11,843 nucleotides of DNA from Acidimicrobiia bacterium (GTDB taxonomy: Bacteria; Actinomycetota; Acidimicrobiia; Spongiisociales; SHLN01), in NCBI GenBank assembly GCA_030623545.1, contig JAUXLW010000024.1, forward strand, positions 1 through 11,843, written 5' to 3'. Both the position numbers and the translations under genes were made by a program. Each line of letters starts with the position of its first letter. Positions within the stretch are counted from its first letter, which is position 1. Below the pieces are notes generated by a model. That model made no database searches. It was not told the origin of the DNA and saw only the letters and a list, made by a program, of their open reading frames with translations. Of this stretch, positions 6,061 through 11,843 are shown one piece after another.

Positions 6061-7098
6061 CTAACCCTGGACAAAGCCGGGGATGAGTGAGTCGTCCCCG
6101 TCATCAACGCCCATTTCCGGGCTTGCCATCTGGTACGAGCGTCTCTCCCCCTCGAACCCGGCAGCCACCACCGTCACCCGGATCTCATCGCCGAGAGAAT
6201 CATCCACCACGGCTCCAAAGATGATGTTGGCGTCCGCCGAGCACCGGCTGGCGATGACGTCCGCCGAGCTGTTGACCTCGTAGAGGGTCATATCGGCAGG
6301 CCCGGCGATTGACATCAGAACTGCGGTAGCTCCGTCCATAGAAGTCTCGAGCAAAGGGCTCTCTACGGCTCGGCTGGCAGCCTTCTCGGCCCTGCCCTCG
6401 CCCGCTGAGGCTCCTATCCCCATCACTGCCGACCCGGCATCTTGCATGACGGTCTTCACGTCGGCGAAGTCCACGTTGATGAGGCCAGGAGTGGTGATGA
6501 GCTCAGTTATGCCGGCCACACCCTGCAGCAGTACGTCGTCCGCCATTCGGAAAGCCTCGAGAACCGTCGTCTTGTCGTCCGAAACCTCGATCAGACGCTC
6601 ATTGGGGATGATGATCAACGTGTCGACGGCTTCTTTGAGATCCTGAATTCCCTGCTCGGCTTGCACCGAGCGGCGTCGTCCTTCGAATCCGAACGGACGG
6701 GTGACAACCCCAACGGTGAGGGCGCCGAGGTTGCGCGCCGTCTCGGCAACGATGGGCGCCCCACCGGTGCCGGTGCCTCCGCCTTCTCCCGCAGTGATGA
6801 AGACCATGTCTGCGCCTTTGAGCGCATCTTCAATATCGTCGCGGTGAGCATCGGCCGAGGCCCGCCCGATCTCCGGGTTGGCACCGGCACCGAGGCCGCG
6901 GGTGATATCCCGGCCGATGTCGAGCTTGATATCGGCGTCGGACATCAGCAGAGCCTGGGCGTCGGTGTTGATTGCGATGAACTCGACACCTCGCAAGCCG
7001 GCATCGATCATGCGGTTGATGGCGTTCACGCCGCCCCCGCCCACGCCGACCACTTTGATAACAGCCAAGTAATTGTGTGGACTCGATTTAGTTGTCAT
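6061..7098 (-). CDS. ftsZ: Cell division GTPase FtsZ
   Basis: Tubulin homologue that forms the Z-ring, 345 residues. The nucleotide-binding glycine loop VGVGGGGVNAINRM is at 17-30. The tubulin signature is GEGGGTGTG (104-112), where E replaces the M of most bacteria, as is usual in Actinobacteria. TRPFGFEGRRR (133-143) and the T7 synergy loop NVDFADV (208-214), which supplies the catalytic aspartate to the next subunit, are intact. The core ends near 316. Only 29 residues remain for linker and C-terminal peptide, ending DDSLIPGFVQG instead of the common VPPFxRR form. ATG 7098 has a strong GGGAGG site nine bases upstream. A promoter is likely in the 95-base gap after ftsQ. Confidence 0.98.
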   Translation of the reverse strand: MTTKSSPHNYLAVIKVVGVGGGGVNAINRMIDAGLRGVEFIAINTDAQALLMSDADIKLDIGRDITRGLGAGANPEIGRASADAHRDDIEDALKGADMVFITAGEGGGTGTGGAPIVAETARNLGALTVGVVTRPFGFEGRRRSVQAEQGIQDLKEAVDTLIIIPNERLIEVSDDKTTVLEAFRMADDVLLQGVAGITELITTPGLINVDFADVKTVMQDAGSAVMGIGASAGEGRAEKAASRAVESPLLETSMDGATAVLMSIAGPADMTLYEVNSSADVIASRCSADANIIFGAVVDDSLGDEIRVTVVAAGFEGERRSYQMASPEMGVDDGDDSLIPGFVQG

Positions 7099-7107
7099 TC
7101 CCGGAAA

Positions 7108-7113
7108 CCTCCC
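7108..7113 (-). promoter_or_regulatory. Strong ribosome binding site of ftsZ
   Basis: GGGAGG on the minus strand, nine bases before the ATG at 7098. It is the best Shine-Dalgarno in the window along with that of sepF and fits high FtsZ expression. It fixes the ftsZ start. Confidence 0.8.
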
Positions 7114-7125
7114 AGCGTCGCCGCC

Positions 7126-7154
7126 ACTCTACTCAGGCTTTCACAGGCGCTCAA
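7126..7154 (-). promoter_or_regulatory. Candidate ftsZ promoter
   Basis: On the minus strand TTGAGC (7154-7149) and TAGAGT (7131-7126) are separated by exactly 17 bases, matching the housekeeping-sigma -35/-10 pattern at 4 of 6 positions each. Transcription would begin about 20 bases before the ftsZ start codon, leaving room for the GGGAGG site. Promoters of ftsZ in the ftsQ-ftsZ gap are known in other Actinobacteria. In GC-rich DNA such matches are suggestive only. Confidence 0.42.
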
Positions 7155-7159
7155 AGGGC

Positions 7160-7182
7160 ACCTCTACACCTCAAGTAGAGGT
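7160..7182. repeat. 8-bp inverted repeat upstream of the ftsZ promoter
   Basis: ACCTCTAC (7160-7167) and GTAGAGGT (7175-7182) are perfect inverted repeats around a 7-base spacer. The spacer begins with a further ACCTC (7168-7172), so ACCTC appears twice eight bases apart, facing one GAGGT. The repeat lies directly upstream of the candidate -35 hexamer, a usual place for an activator operator. It would also fold as an RNA hairpin in a read-through transcript from ftsQ. No regulator is identified. Confidence 0.5.
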
Positions 7183-7193
7183 AGAGACTTCGC

Positions 7194-7988
7194 CTAATCG
7201 GAGTCGGGGCCCGCTTCCCGGCCGGTGGTCGGCTGCCCTACGGCGGGGCGTGACGGCGCAATGAGATCAATGGGGGCAGTGGGAAGTAGTTCGCCATCGA
7301 GTAAGAGCGCCGCCAAAGCCAAGCCCTTAGCTTCCATGTCGGTGAACGCCCCGAGACGCACTTCATGGTCCCCTATTGAGGCCCAGAGCTGGTCGAGGCG
7401 GGTTGAGAGCTCGGTTATGGCTCGCAGCTCCGGCGGCAAAGCTGTTGCGAATTCGATCGCCGCGACCAGCGCCCGAGTTGTTACCGGATCCCCCGGGGAG
7501 CCCACTGCTCCCGGTTTCAAGCTCGAGAGCACCGCTGCCAGGTCAGGCCCGGGCTCAGCGACAGTCCTGATAATAAAACCGTCATCGGAGAGCGTCACCC
7601 ACGAGCCGCCCACGGCAGCGGCGGCTACTTCCACCCGCTCCACGATCTCCACCTCGACCCGATTGGGAAAGCGGCGGTGAACCTCGGCCGACTTGATCCA
7701 CAGATCCGCTTCCAGGGCATCCTCGACCCTCCCGGTCCGGATAAGGATCAGCGGCCGCCCCACGTAGACCTCGGCTCCGGCCAGTATCTGGTCGACATCA
7801 GCTTCCACCGATCCGCTGATGCTCACCTCTGCGACCGAAAACACCGGCGACTGCGCGAACCAGAGCAGCGCCGCCGCGAGGGCGACGACAACCAGAAGCC
7901 TCAAGAGACGACGAAGCTGGGATCGAGCGCCAAACTCTCGTACCTGGGCGCGACGGCGCATTATGCGAGGATGGACGCGGACGCTCAT
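7194..7988 (-). CDS. ftsQ: Divisome scaffold FtsQ (DivIB family)
   Basis: Single-pass membrane protein that links early and late division proteins and holds FtsB/FtsL, 264 residues. A basic cytoplasmic N-terminus (1-28) precedes one membrane helix (about 29-45). A POTRA domain follows at about 48-117, with FSVAEVSISGS at its start and the typical RRFPNRVEVEIVERV strand at 105-119. The FtsQ beta domain then extends to about 240, and the last 20 residues are Pro/Gly/Asp-rich. ATG 7988 overlaps the murB stop (ATGA) and has GGAG at 7999-7996, seven bases upstream. Sequence identity in this family is low, but topology, the POTRA strand and the murB/ftsZ context make the call firm. Confidence 0.94.
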   Translation of the reverse strand: MSVRVHPRIMRRRAQVREFGARSQLRRLLRLLVVVALAAALLWFAQSPVFSVAEVSISGSVEADVDQILAGAEVYVGRPLILIRTGRVEDALEADLWIKSAEVHRRFPNRVEVEIVERVEVAAAAVGGSWVTLSDDGFIIRTVAEPGPDLAAVLSSLKPGAVGSPGDPVTTRALVAAIEFATALPPELRAITELSTRLDQLWASIGDHEVRLGAFTDMEAKGLALAALLLDGELLPTAPIDLIAPSRPAVGQPTTGREAGPDSD

Positions 7989-8890
7989 TCGAAGACTCCG
8001 GCGAACTGTAGTTCCAGCTGCAAAGCGATCCCGGTCTTATCTTCCACCCGCCGCCGCACCTCTGAGACGAGTTCGTACACGTCTTGCGCTTTGGCTCCGG
8101 GGTCGGCCTCAAAGAAATTGGCGTGCTTCTTGGAGACGGCGGCGCCGCCCACCCGAAACCCCTTGAGGCCGAGCTCGTCGATAATCCGCCCTGCGGCGTC
8201 GCCCGGGGGGTTGCGAAAGACGCTCCCGGCATTGTGGGTCCCGCCAGGCTGATGAGCTCTCCGCCACTGAGTTATCTCCCGAAGCAGGCCTTCGCCGGCA
8301 GCCCTGCTGATCGGCTCGGTCCGGAAATCGGCGGAAAGCACGAGCTGGTCGGCAGTCAAACTGCTGCTGCGGTAGGACATGTCCAGGTCGGCCGCGGTTA
8401 CTTCTCGGGACTCGGCGGCACTCAGATCGAACACCCTGGCCCGAATCAACCACTCGGCCGTTTCGCTACCGTGCCCGCCTGCGTTCATGCGCACTGCCCC
8501 GCCCACCGACCCGGGGATACCTACGAAGAATTCCAAACCACCCCGTTCCTGCTTTACCGATTCCCGGGCCAGCCGCGGTAGCGGAACCGCTGTAGCGGCG
8601 GAAACGACGCCATCGGCACCGAACTCTATGTTGGAGAACTCCGCTCCAAACCTGATCGCGAGACCCGGCCAGCCTGCATCGGAGATCACGAGATTGCTGC
8701 CTCTGCCAATGATCAGAACTTCGACCGGCTCCTCACCAAGAGCCAGGGCGATCCTCACCAGAGCGTTCTCATCCTTCAGCTCGAGGTAGAAACGGGCCGG
8801 ACCTCCGAGCTTGTAAGTGGTGAGGGAGCCAAGAACAACGCCAGTCTCTATCAGTCCCTCTTCGGCCAATTCCGACAGCGTTTGACTCAC
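7985..8890 (-). CDS. murB: UDP-N-acetylenolpyruvoylglucosamine reductase MurB
   Basis: FAD enzyme that reduces UDP-GlcNAc-enolpyruvate to UDP-MurNAc with NADPH in the cytoplasm, 301 residues, the size of type II MurB. FAD-binding blocks are GRGSNLVISD (62-71) and GIPGSVGGAVRMNAGG (124-139). Catalytic residues by family pattern are R174 in SYRSSS, S223 in NAGSVFRNP (the proton donor) and E293 in LELQF. IIDELGLKGFRVGGAAVSKKHANF (from 236) is the usual substrate-domain block. The start is GTG 8890, which overlaps the murC stop as GTGA and follows a G-rich GGGGGAG. Its place between murC and ftsQ is shared with other Actinobacteria and some Firmicutes. Confidence 0.97.
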   Translation of the reverse strand: MSQTLSELAEEGLIETGVVLGSLTTYKLGGPARFYLELKDENALVRIALALGEEPVEVLIIGRGSNLVISDAGWPGLAIRFGAEFSNIEFGADGVVSAATAVPLPRLARESVKQERGGLEFFVGIPGSVGGAVRMNAGGHGSETAEWLIRARVFDLSAAESREVTAADLDMSYRSSSLTADQLVLSADFRTEPISRAAGEGLLREITQWRRAHQPGGTHNAGSVFRNPPGDAAGRIIDELGLKGFRVGGAAVSKKHANFFEADPGAKAQDVYELVSEVRRRVEDKTGIALQLELQFAGVFE

Positions 8891-10239
8891 CGCTCCCCCA
8901 GCTCCACCAGCTCGGTGGCAAGGCCGGTTATGTCGCCGGCTCCAAGCGTCAGCAGCAGGTCGCCGGGAGCGATGGTCGACGCCACCGCCGCGGCCAATTC
9001 TGAGCGGTGAGCGACGTAATGGACCTCTGTCCCGAAGGCCCTCACCGCATCCGCCACCAATGCTCCGGTGACCCCCGGGATCGGCGCCTCCCCGGCGGCA
9101 TAGACGTCGGTGACCAGCACGAGGTCGGCGGTGGCCAGAGCCTCTCCGAAGGTCGCTCCGTGCTCGGCGGTGCGGCTGTAACGGTGCGGTTGAAACGCTG
9201 CCACCACCCGGCCGCTGTGCTGGCTGCGGGCCGCGGCAACGGTTGCGGCAATCTCGGTCGGATGATGGGCGTAGTCGTCGATAACATCCACGCCCCCGAT
9301 GGTTCCCCTCACCTCGAACCGCCGCCGCAGGCCGGCGAAATCAGCCAGGCCGGCGGAGATCTCACCCGGATCGAATCCCAATTCGGCCAGCATCGCCACC
9401 ACGCCGGCTGCATTGAGTGCCACATGGGCTCCGGGAGTCGGCACCCGAACTTCGCAATCGTGACCATGGCCCCTGAGTCGGAATCGGACTTCGGGACCCT
9501 GAGTCTGCACATCGCTCAGTACCCACTCAGAATCCGGGTCGGTCCCATAGGTGACGGCCCCAACTGTGTCGGCCAGAGCGCGGGAGCCGGGATCGTCGGC
9601 GCAGGCAACGACTGGCCCTCTGGTGCCTTCGGCCACTTCGACGAAAGCCGCGCTCAAAGCCTCGAAGCTGCCGTAGTGGTCAAGATGGTCGGCTTCGATG
9701 TTGGTAACCAGCAACGCCCGCAAGTTCAACCGCAGGAAGGTCCCGAAAGCCTCGTCGGCTTCGAGAATGAATAGGTCGCGCTCGCCGAGGTGGGCGCCGG
9801 TCCTCAGGGCGAGCATCCGTCCCCCAAGGAGAAAACTCGGATCACGCCCGGTGGCCTTGACGCCGGTCACAGCCAACGCGGTGCTCGTGGTTTTGCCGTG
9901 AGTGCCGGTGATCCCGATGGCAGGCATCTCGTCGGTTAGGGCAGCCAGAAGATCGGGACGACGCCACACCGGAATCCCCCGCTCCGCCGCGCTCACCACT
10001 TCAGGGTCCTTGTCGGGGATGGCCGAAGAAGCCACTACCAGTTGGGCAGCGCCCATAGCCTCGGGGCGATGTCCCGTCCAGACCTCCACCCCCAGATCGG
10101 CCAGCTCGGCAAACCCGGGACTTGGACGCAAGTCCGAGCCCGTCACAATGCGACCAGATTGGGCGAGAAGCTTGGCAAGGCCGCTCATACCCGATCCACC
10201 AACCCCGACAATGTGAATCCGAGAGGGGAGCTCAGCCAC
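8887..10239 (-). CDS. murC: UDP-N-acetylmuramate--L-alanine ligase MurC
   Basis: ATP-dependent ligase that adds L-Ala to UDP-MurNAc, 450 residues, full length. The N-terminal UDP-binding domain starts HIVGVGGSGMSGLAKLL (9-25). The ATP loop is GITGTHGKTTST (109-120). EADEAFGTFL (160-169), NIEADHLDHYG (180-190), RRRFEVRG (305-312) and DDYAHHPTEI (321-330) mark the central and C-terminal Mur ligase domains; FQPHRYSRT (349-357) and LTLGAGDIT (430-438) close the family pattern. In the EADE block, AF stands where SD or YD is more common. GTG 10239 follows GAGGTGG (10249-10243) and overlaps murG by eight bases. Confidence 0.98.
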   Translation of the reverse strand: MAELPSRIHIVGVGGSGMSGLAKLLAQSGRIVTGSDLRPSPGFAELADLGVEVWTGHRPEAMGAAQLVVASSAIPDKDPEVVSAAERGIPVWRRPDLLAALTDEMPAIGITGTHGKTTSTALAVTGVKATGRDPSFLLGGRMLALRTGAHLGERDLFILEADEAFGTFLRLNLRALLVTNIEADHLDHYGSFEALSAAFVEVAEGTRGPVVACADDPGSRALADTVGAVTYGTDPDSEWVLSDVQTQGPEVRFRLRGHGHDCEVRVPTPGAHVALNAAGVVAMLAELGFDPGEISAGLADFAGLRRRFEVRGTIGGVDVIDDYAHHPTEIAATVAAARSQHSGRVVAAFQPHRYSRTAEHGATFGEALATADLVLVTDVYAAGEAPIPGVTGALVADAVRAFGTEVHYVAHRSELAAAVASTIAPGDLLLTLGAGDITGLATELVELGER

Positions 10240-11296
10240 GCGCCACCTCGATCAACTGCCGGGCCACTTCTGCGGCCGCCCCCGGTCGTCCCAGGGCAGC
10301 GGCCGCCGCCGCTCGCCTTCGCAGCTCAGAGGGAGTGAGGATCTTCATGATCACTTCCGGCAGCATCGCCAGGTCGTGTTGATCAAGTAACTCCCCGGCC
10401 CCCGCCTCCACGAGAAACTCCGCGTTGGCCCCCTGATGTGCAGCGGGCCCCTGTAGCGGGACCAGCACCGAGGGGGTCCCGGTCGCCGCCAGCTCACTAA
10501 CTGTGAGTGCGCCGGCTCGAGCTACCACGACATCGGCCGCAGCGTAGAAACGCTCCATACGGCTCTCGAACGCGATCACGACCCAGTCCTCGCGGTCCTC
10601 GCTCGCCTCGATCCACTCCCCGGCCTGATCCGGGCCGGCCAGATGGAGCAACTGAAACTCGGGGAAGCCGGCAAGCACTGCTGCCGCATGGTTGAGGGCG
10701 TCGGCGCCCTGGCTGCCGCCCATGATGCCGACAACCGGCCGGGATGGGTCAAGCCCGTATGCCGTTCTGGCGGTAGAGGCGCTCGGCACACGAGCGGCGA
10801 AGGCCTCCCGGATGGGGTTTCCCACCACTCTGGCGCCCGGCAGCCTGCTCACCGCCGCGGGAAAGCCGACGAGGATCCTTGTGGCAAAACGCGCTGCGAG
10901 CCGGTTGGCCAGCCCGGGAACAGCGTTCTGTTCGTGCAAAACTAATGGGATGCGAGCCCTGCGAGCGGCCAGAGCGGCCGGACCTGTTACATAGCCACCC
11001 ATCGCCAGGACTGCCCGGATTTCCCGCTCCTTGATCACGCTCCGAAAGCGCTGCTGAGCCGAGGCGACCTGTCGAAGAAGCCGGATGTTATCCAAGGACA
11101 CCCTCCGGCGCAGGCCCTGGATCTCAACCTGCACCAGATCAAAACCCGCCTCAGGCACCACCGAGGCCTCAAGACGGTCTCCGCCAAAGAAGATGATGTC
11201 TTCCGGCGCCGTGCCCTGGGCCACTAACTGCTCGGCAACGGCGAGTGCCGGGAAAACATGTCCTCCAGTGCCGGCGGCGGCGACGGCCAGTTTCAT
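10232..11296 (-). CDS. murG: Lipid II synthase MurG (GlcNAc transferase)
   Basis: GT28 glycosyltransferase on the inner face of the membrane that transfers GlcNAc from UDP-GlcNAc to lipid I, giving lipid II. It has 354 residues. G-loops are GTGGHVFPALAVAE (9-22), MGGYVTGPAALAA (99-111) and GGSQGAD (193-199). HEQNAVPGLANRL (121-133) and GNPIRE (159-164) are the acceptor-domain blocks. ARAGALTVSELAATGTPS (259-276) contains the UDP-GlcNAc-binding E268, and AAHQGANA (285-292) is the following HQxxNA element. ATG 11296 overlaps the ftsW stop as ATGA. It lies directly after its product's user, the FtsW polymerase. Confidence 0.98.
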   Translation of the reverse strand: MKLAVAAAGTGGHVFPALAVAEQLVAQGTAPEDIIFFGGDRLEASVVPEAGFDLVQVEIQGLRRRVSLDNIRLLRQVASAQQRFRSVIKEREIRAVLAMGGYVTGPAALAARRARIPLVLHEQNAVPGLANRLAARFATRILVGFPAAVSRLPGARVVGNPIREAFAARVPSASTARTAYGLDPSRPVVGIMGGSQGADALNHAAAVLAGFPEFQLLHLAGPDQAGEWIEASEDREDWVVIAFESRMERFYAAADVVVARAGALTVSELAATGTPSVLVPLQGPAAHQGANAEFLVEAGAGELLDQHDLAMLPEVIMKILTPSELRRRAAAAAALGRPGAAAEVARQLIEVARG

Positions 11297-11843
11297 GATC
11301 CCCGCCCGGGTTGGGCCCGTCGGGCAATGTTGATGAGGATCCCGACCGCCGCCATCTCCACCAGCAAAGCGCTACCTCCAAAGGAGACAAACGGGAGCGG
11401 CAGGCCTGTTATCGGGAGGGTGGAGGTGACTCCTCCAATATTGACAATGGCCTGGATCGCCAGCCAGGTGACAATGCCGGCGGCAAGCATCCGGCCGAAG
11501 TCGTCGCGGGCGCGGATGGCCACCGCAACTCCGGCGAGCGAGAAGGCCGCCAGCAAGATCAAGACCGCCCCGGTGCCAATCAGGCCCGTCTCCTCCCCGA
11601 TGATGGCGTATATGAAGTCGGTATGGGCATTGGGAAGGAACTCCCAGCGAGCTCGACTGGCGCCAAGCCCGACTCCGAAGACACCGCCTGTGCCCAAAGC
11701 AAACAGCGACTGGACCCCCTGGAAGCCGGTGCCGAGCGGGTCGCTGAATGGGTCAAGAAAACCGGTTATCCGTTCCCAGCGGTAATCGGCAGCCATTGCC
11801 AGCACCAGCGCCGCCATCCCTCCTCCGGCCGCGCTCACTGCCA
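11293..11843 (-). CDS. ftsW: FtsW septal peptidoglycan polymerase (SEDS), C-terminal part
   Basis: Polytopic SEDS glycosyltransferase that polymerises lipid II at the septum with its partner class B PBP. Only about 183 C-terminal residues are in the window; the frame stays open through the right edge, so the start lies outside. The large extracellular loop block is recognisable: ITGFLDPFSDPLGTGFQ, VQSLFALGTGG, GVGLGASRARWEFLPNAHTDF, then YAIIGEETGLIG. The aspartate in HTDF belongs to the conserved SEDS catalytic region. The last helices contain the family motif PITGLPLPFVSFGGSALL. A short basic tail (ARRAQPGRGS) ends the protein. An internal GTG at 11838 is not a real start. FtsW rather than RodA is inferred from the murG context. 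Confidence 0.95.
   Translation of the reverse strand, partial: AVSAAGGGMAALVLAMAADYRWERITGFLDPFSDPLGTGFQGVQSLFALGTGGVFGVGLGASRARWEFLPNAHTDFIYAIIGEETGLIGTGAVLILLAAFSLAGVAVAIRARDDFGRMLAAGIVTWLAIQAIVNIGGVTSTLPITGLPLPFVSFGGSALLVEMAAVGILINIARRAQPGRGS

Noticed and set aside
6442..7197. 251-codon open frame opposite ftsZ
   Set aside because: Pure antisense of a conserved gene; composition (rich in His, Arg, Gly and Asp) is that of a shadow of GC-rich codons.
1..11843. Mobile elements, CRISPR arrays, tRNA or rRNA genes, phage or defence genes
   Set aside because: Every stretch is accounted for by conserved housekeeping genes with short gaps; I saw no transposase, spaced repeats, tRNA-like fold or composition shift.

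Overview
The window is GC-rich and almost fully coding. It carries the 3' part of a division and cell wall (dcw) cluster plus ileS, and it looks actinobacterial. The evidence is a T-box leader on ileS whose visible parts fit translational control, an IleS of the long type-2 (eukaryote-like) class, FtsZ with the actinobacterial form of the GTPase signature (GEGGGTGTGG), SepF/YggT/DivIVA after ftsZ, and no ftsA between ftsQ and ftsZ. Placement inside the Actinomycetota (for example an Acidimicrobiia-like lineage) is my inference; nothing here fixes it.

Layout: positions 1-82 hold the 3' end of the T-box leader (stem III, antisequester, sequester helix over the Shine-Dalgarno). ileS runs rightward from 83 to 3280. 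Everything else is on the minus strand, read from the right edge to the left: ftsW (5' end off the window), murG, murC, murB, ftsQ, ftsZ, pgeF, yggS, sepF, yggT and divIVA. ileS and divIVA meet tail to tail and share a CTAG that supplies both stop codons. The only gene-free stretch of note is the 95 bases between ftsQ and ftsZ, which hold an 8-bp inverted repeat, a plausible promoter and a strong ribosome binding site. No gap exceeds 300 bases.

How the genes work together: MurC adds L-Ala to UDP-MurNAc, MurB makes that UDP-MurNAc, MurG makes lipid II, and FtsW polymerises it at the septum. FtsQ is a divisome scaffold, FtsZ the ring, and SepF its membrane anchor in bacteria without FtsA. YggT and DivIVA/Wag31 are membrane and polar-growth partners. 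PgeF (YfiH) and YggS (PLPBP) are housekeeping proteins that habitually travel in this cluster. ftsW-murG-murC-murB-ftsQ are joined by 4- or 8-base stop/start overlaps, so they are very probably one translationally coupled operon; ftsZ looks able to start from its own promoter.

No undescribed system is visible. The items most worth a second look are the complete alternative pairing of the translational T-box, the HYGN form of the IleS HIGH motif, the promoter/palindrome ahead of ftsZ, the short FtsZ tail with an unusual C-terminal peptide, and the inverted orientation of ileS relative to the cluster.
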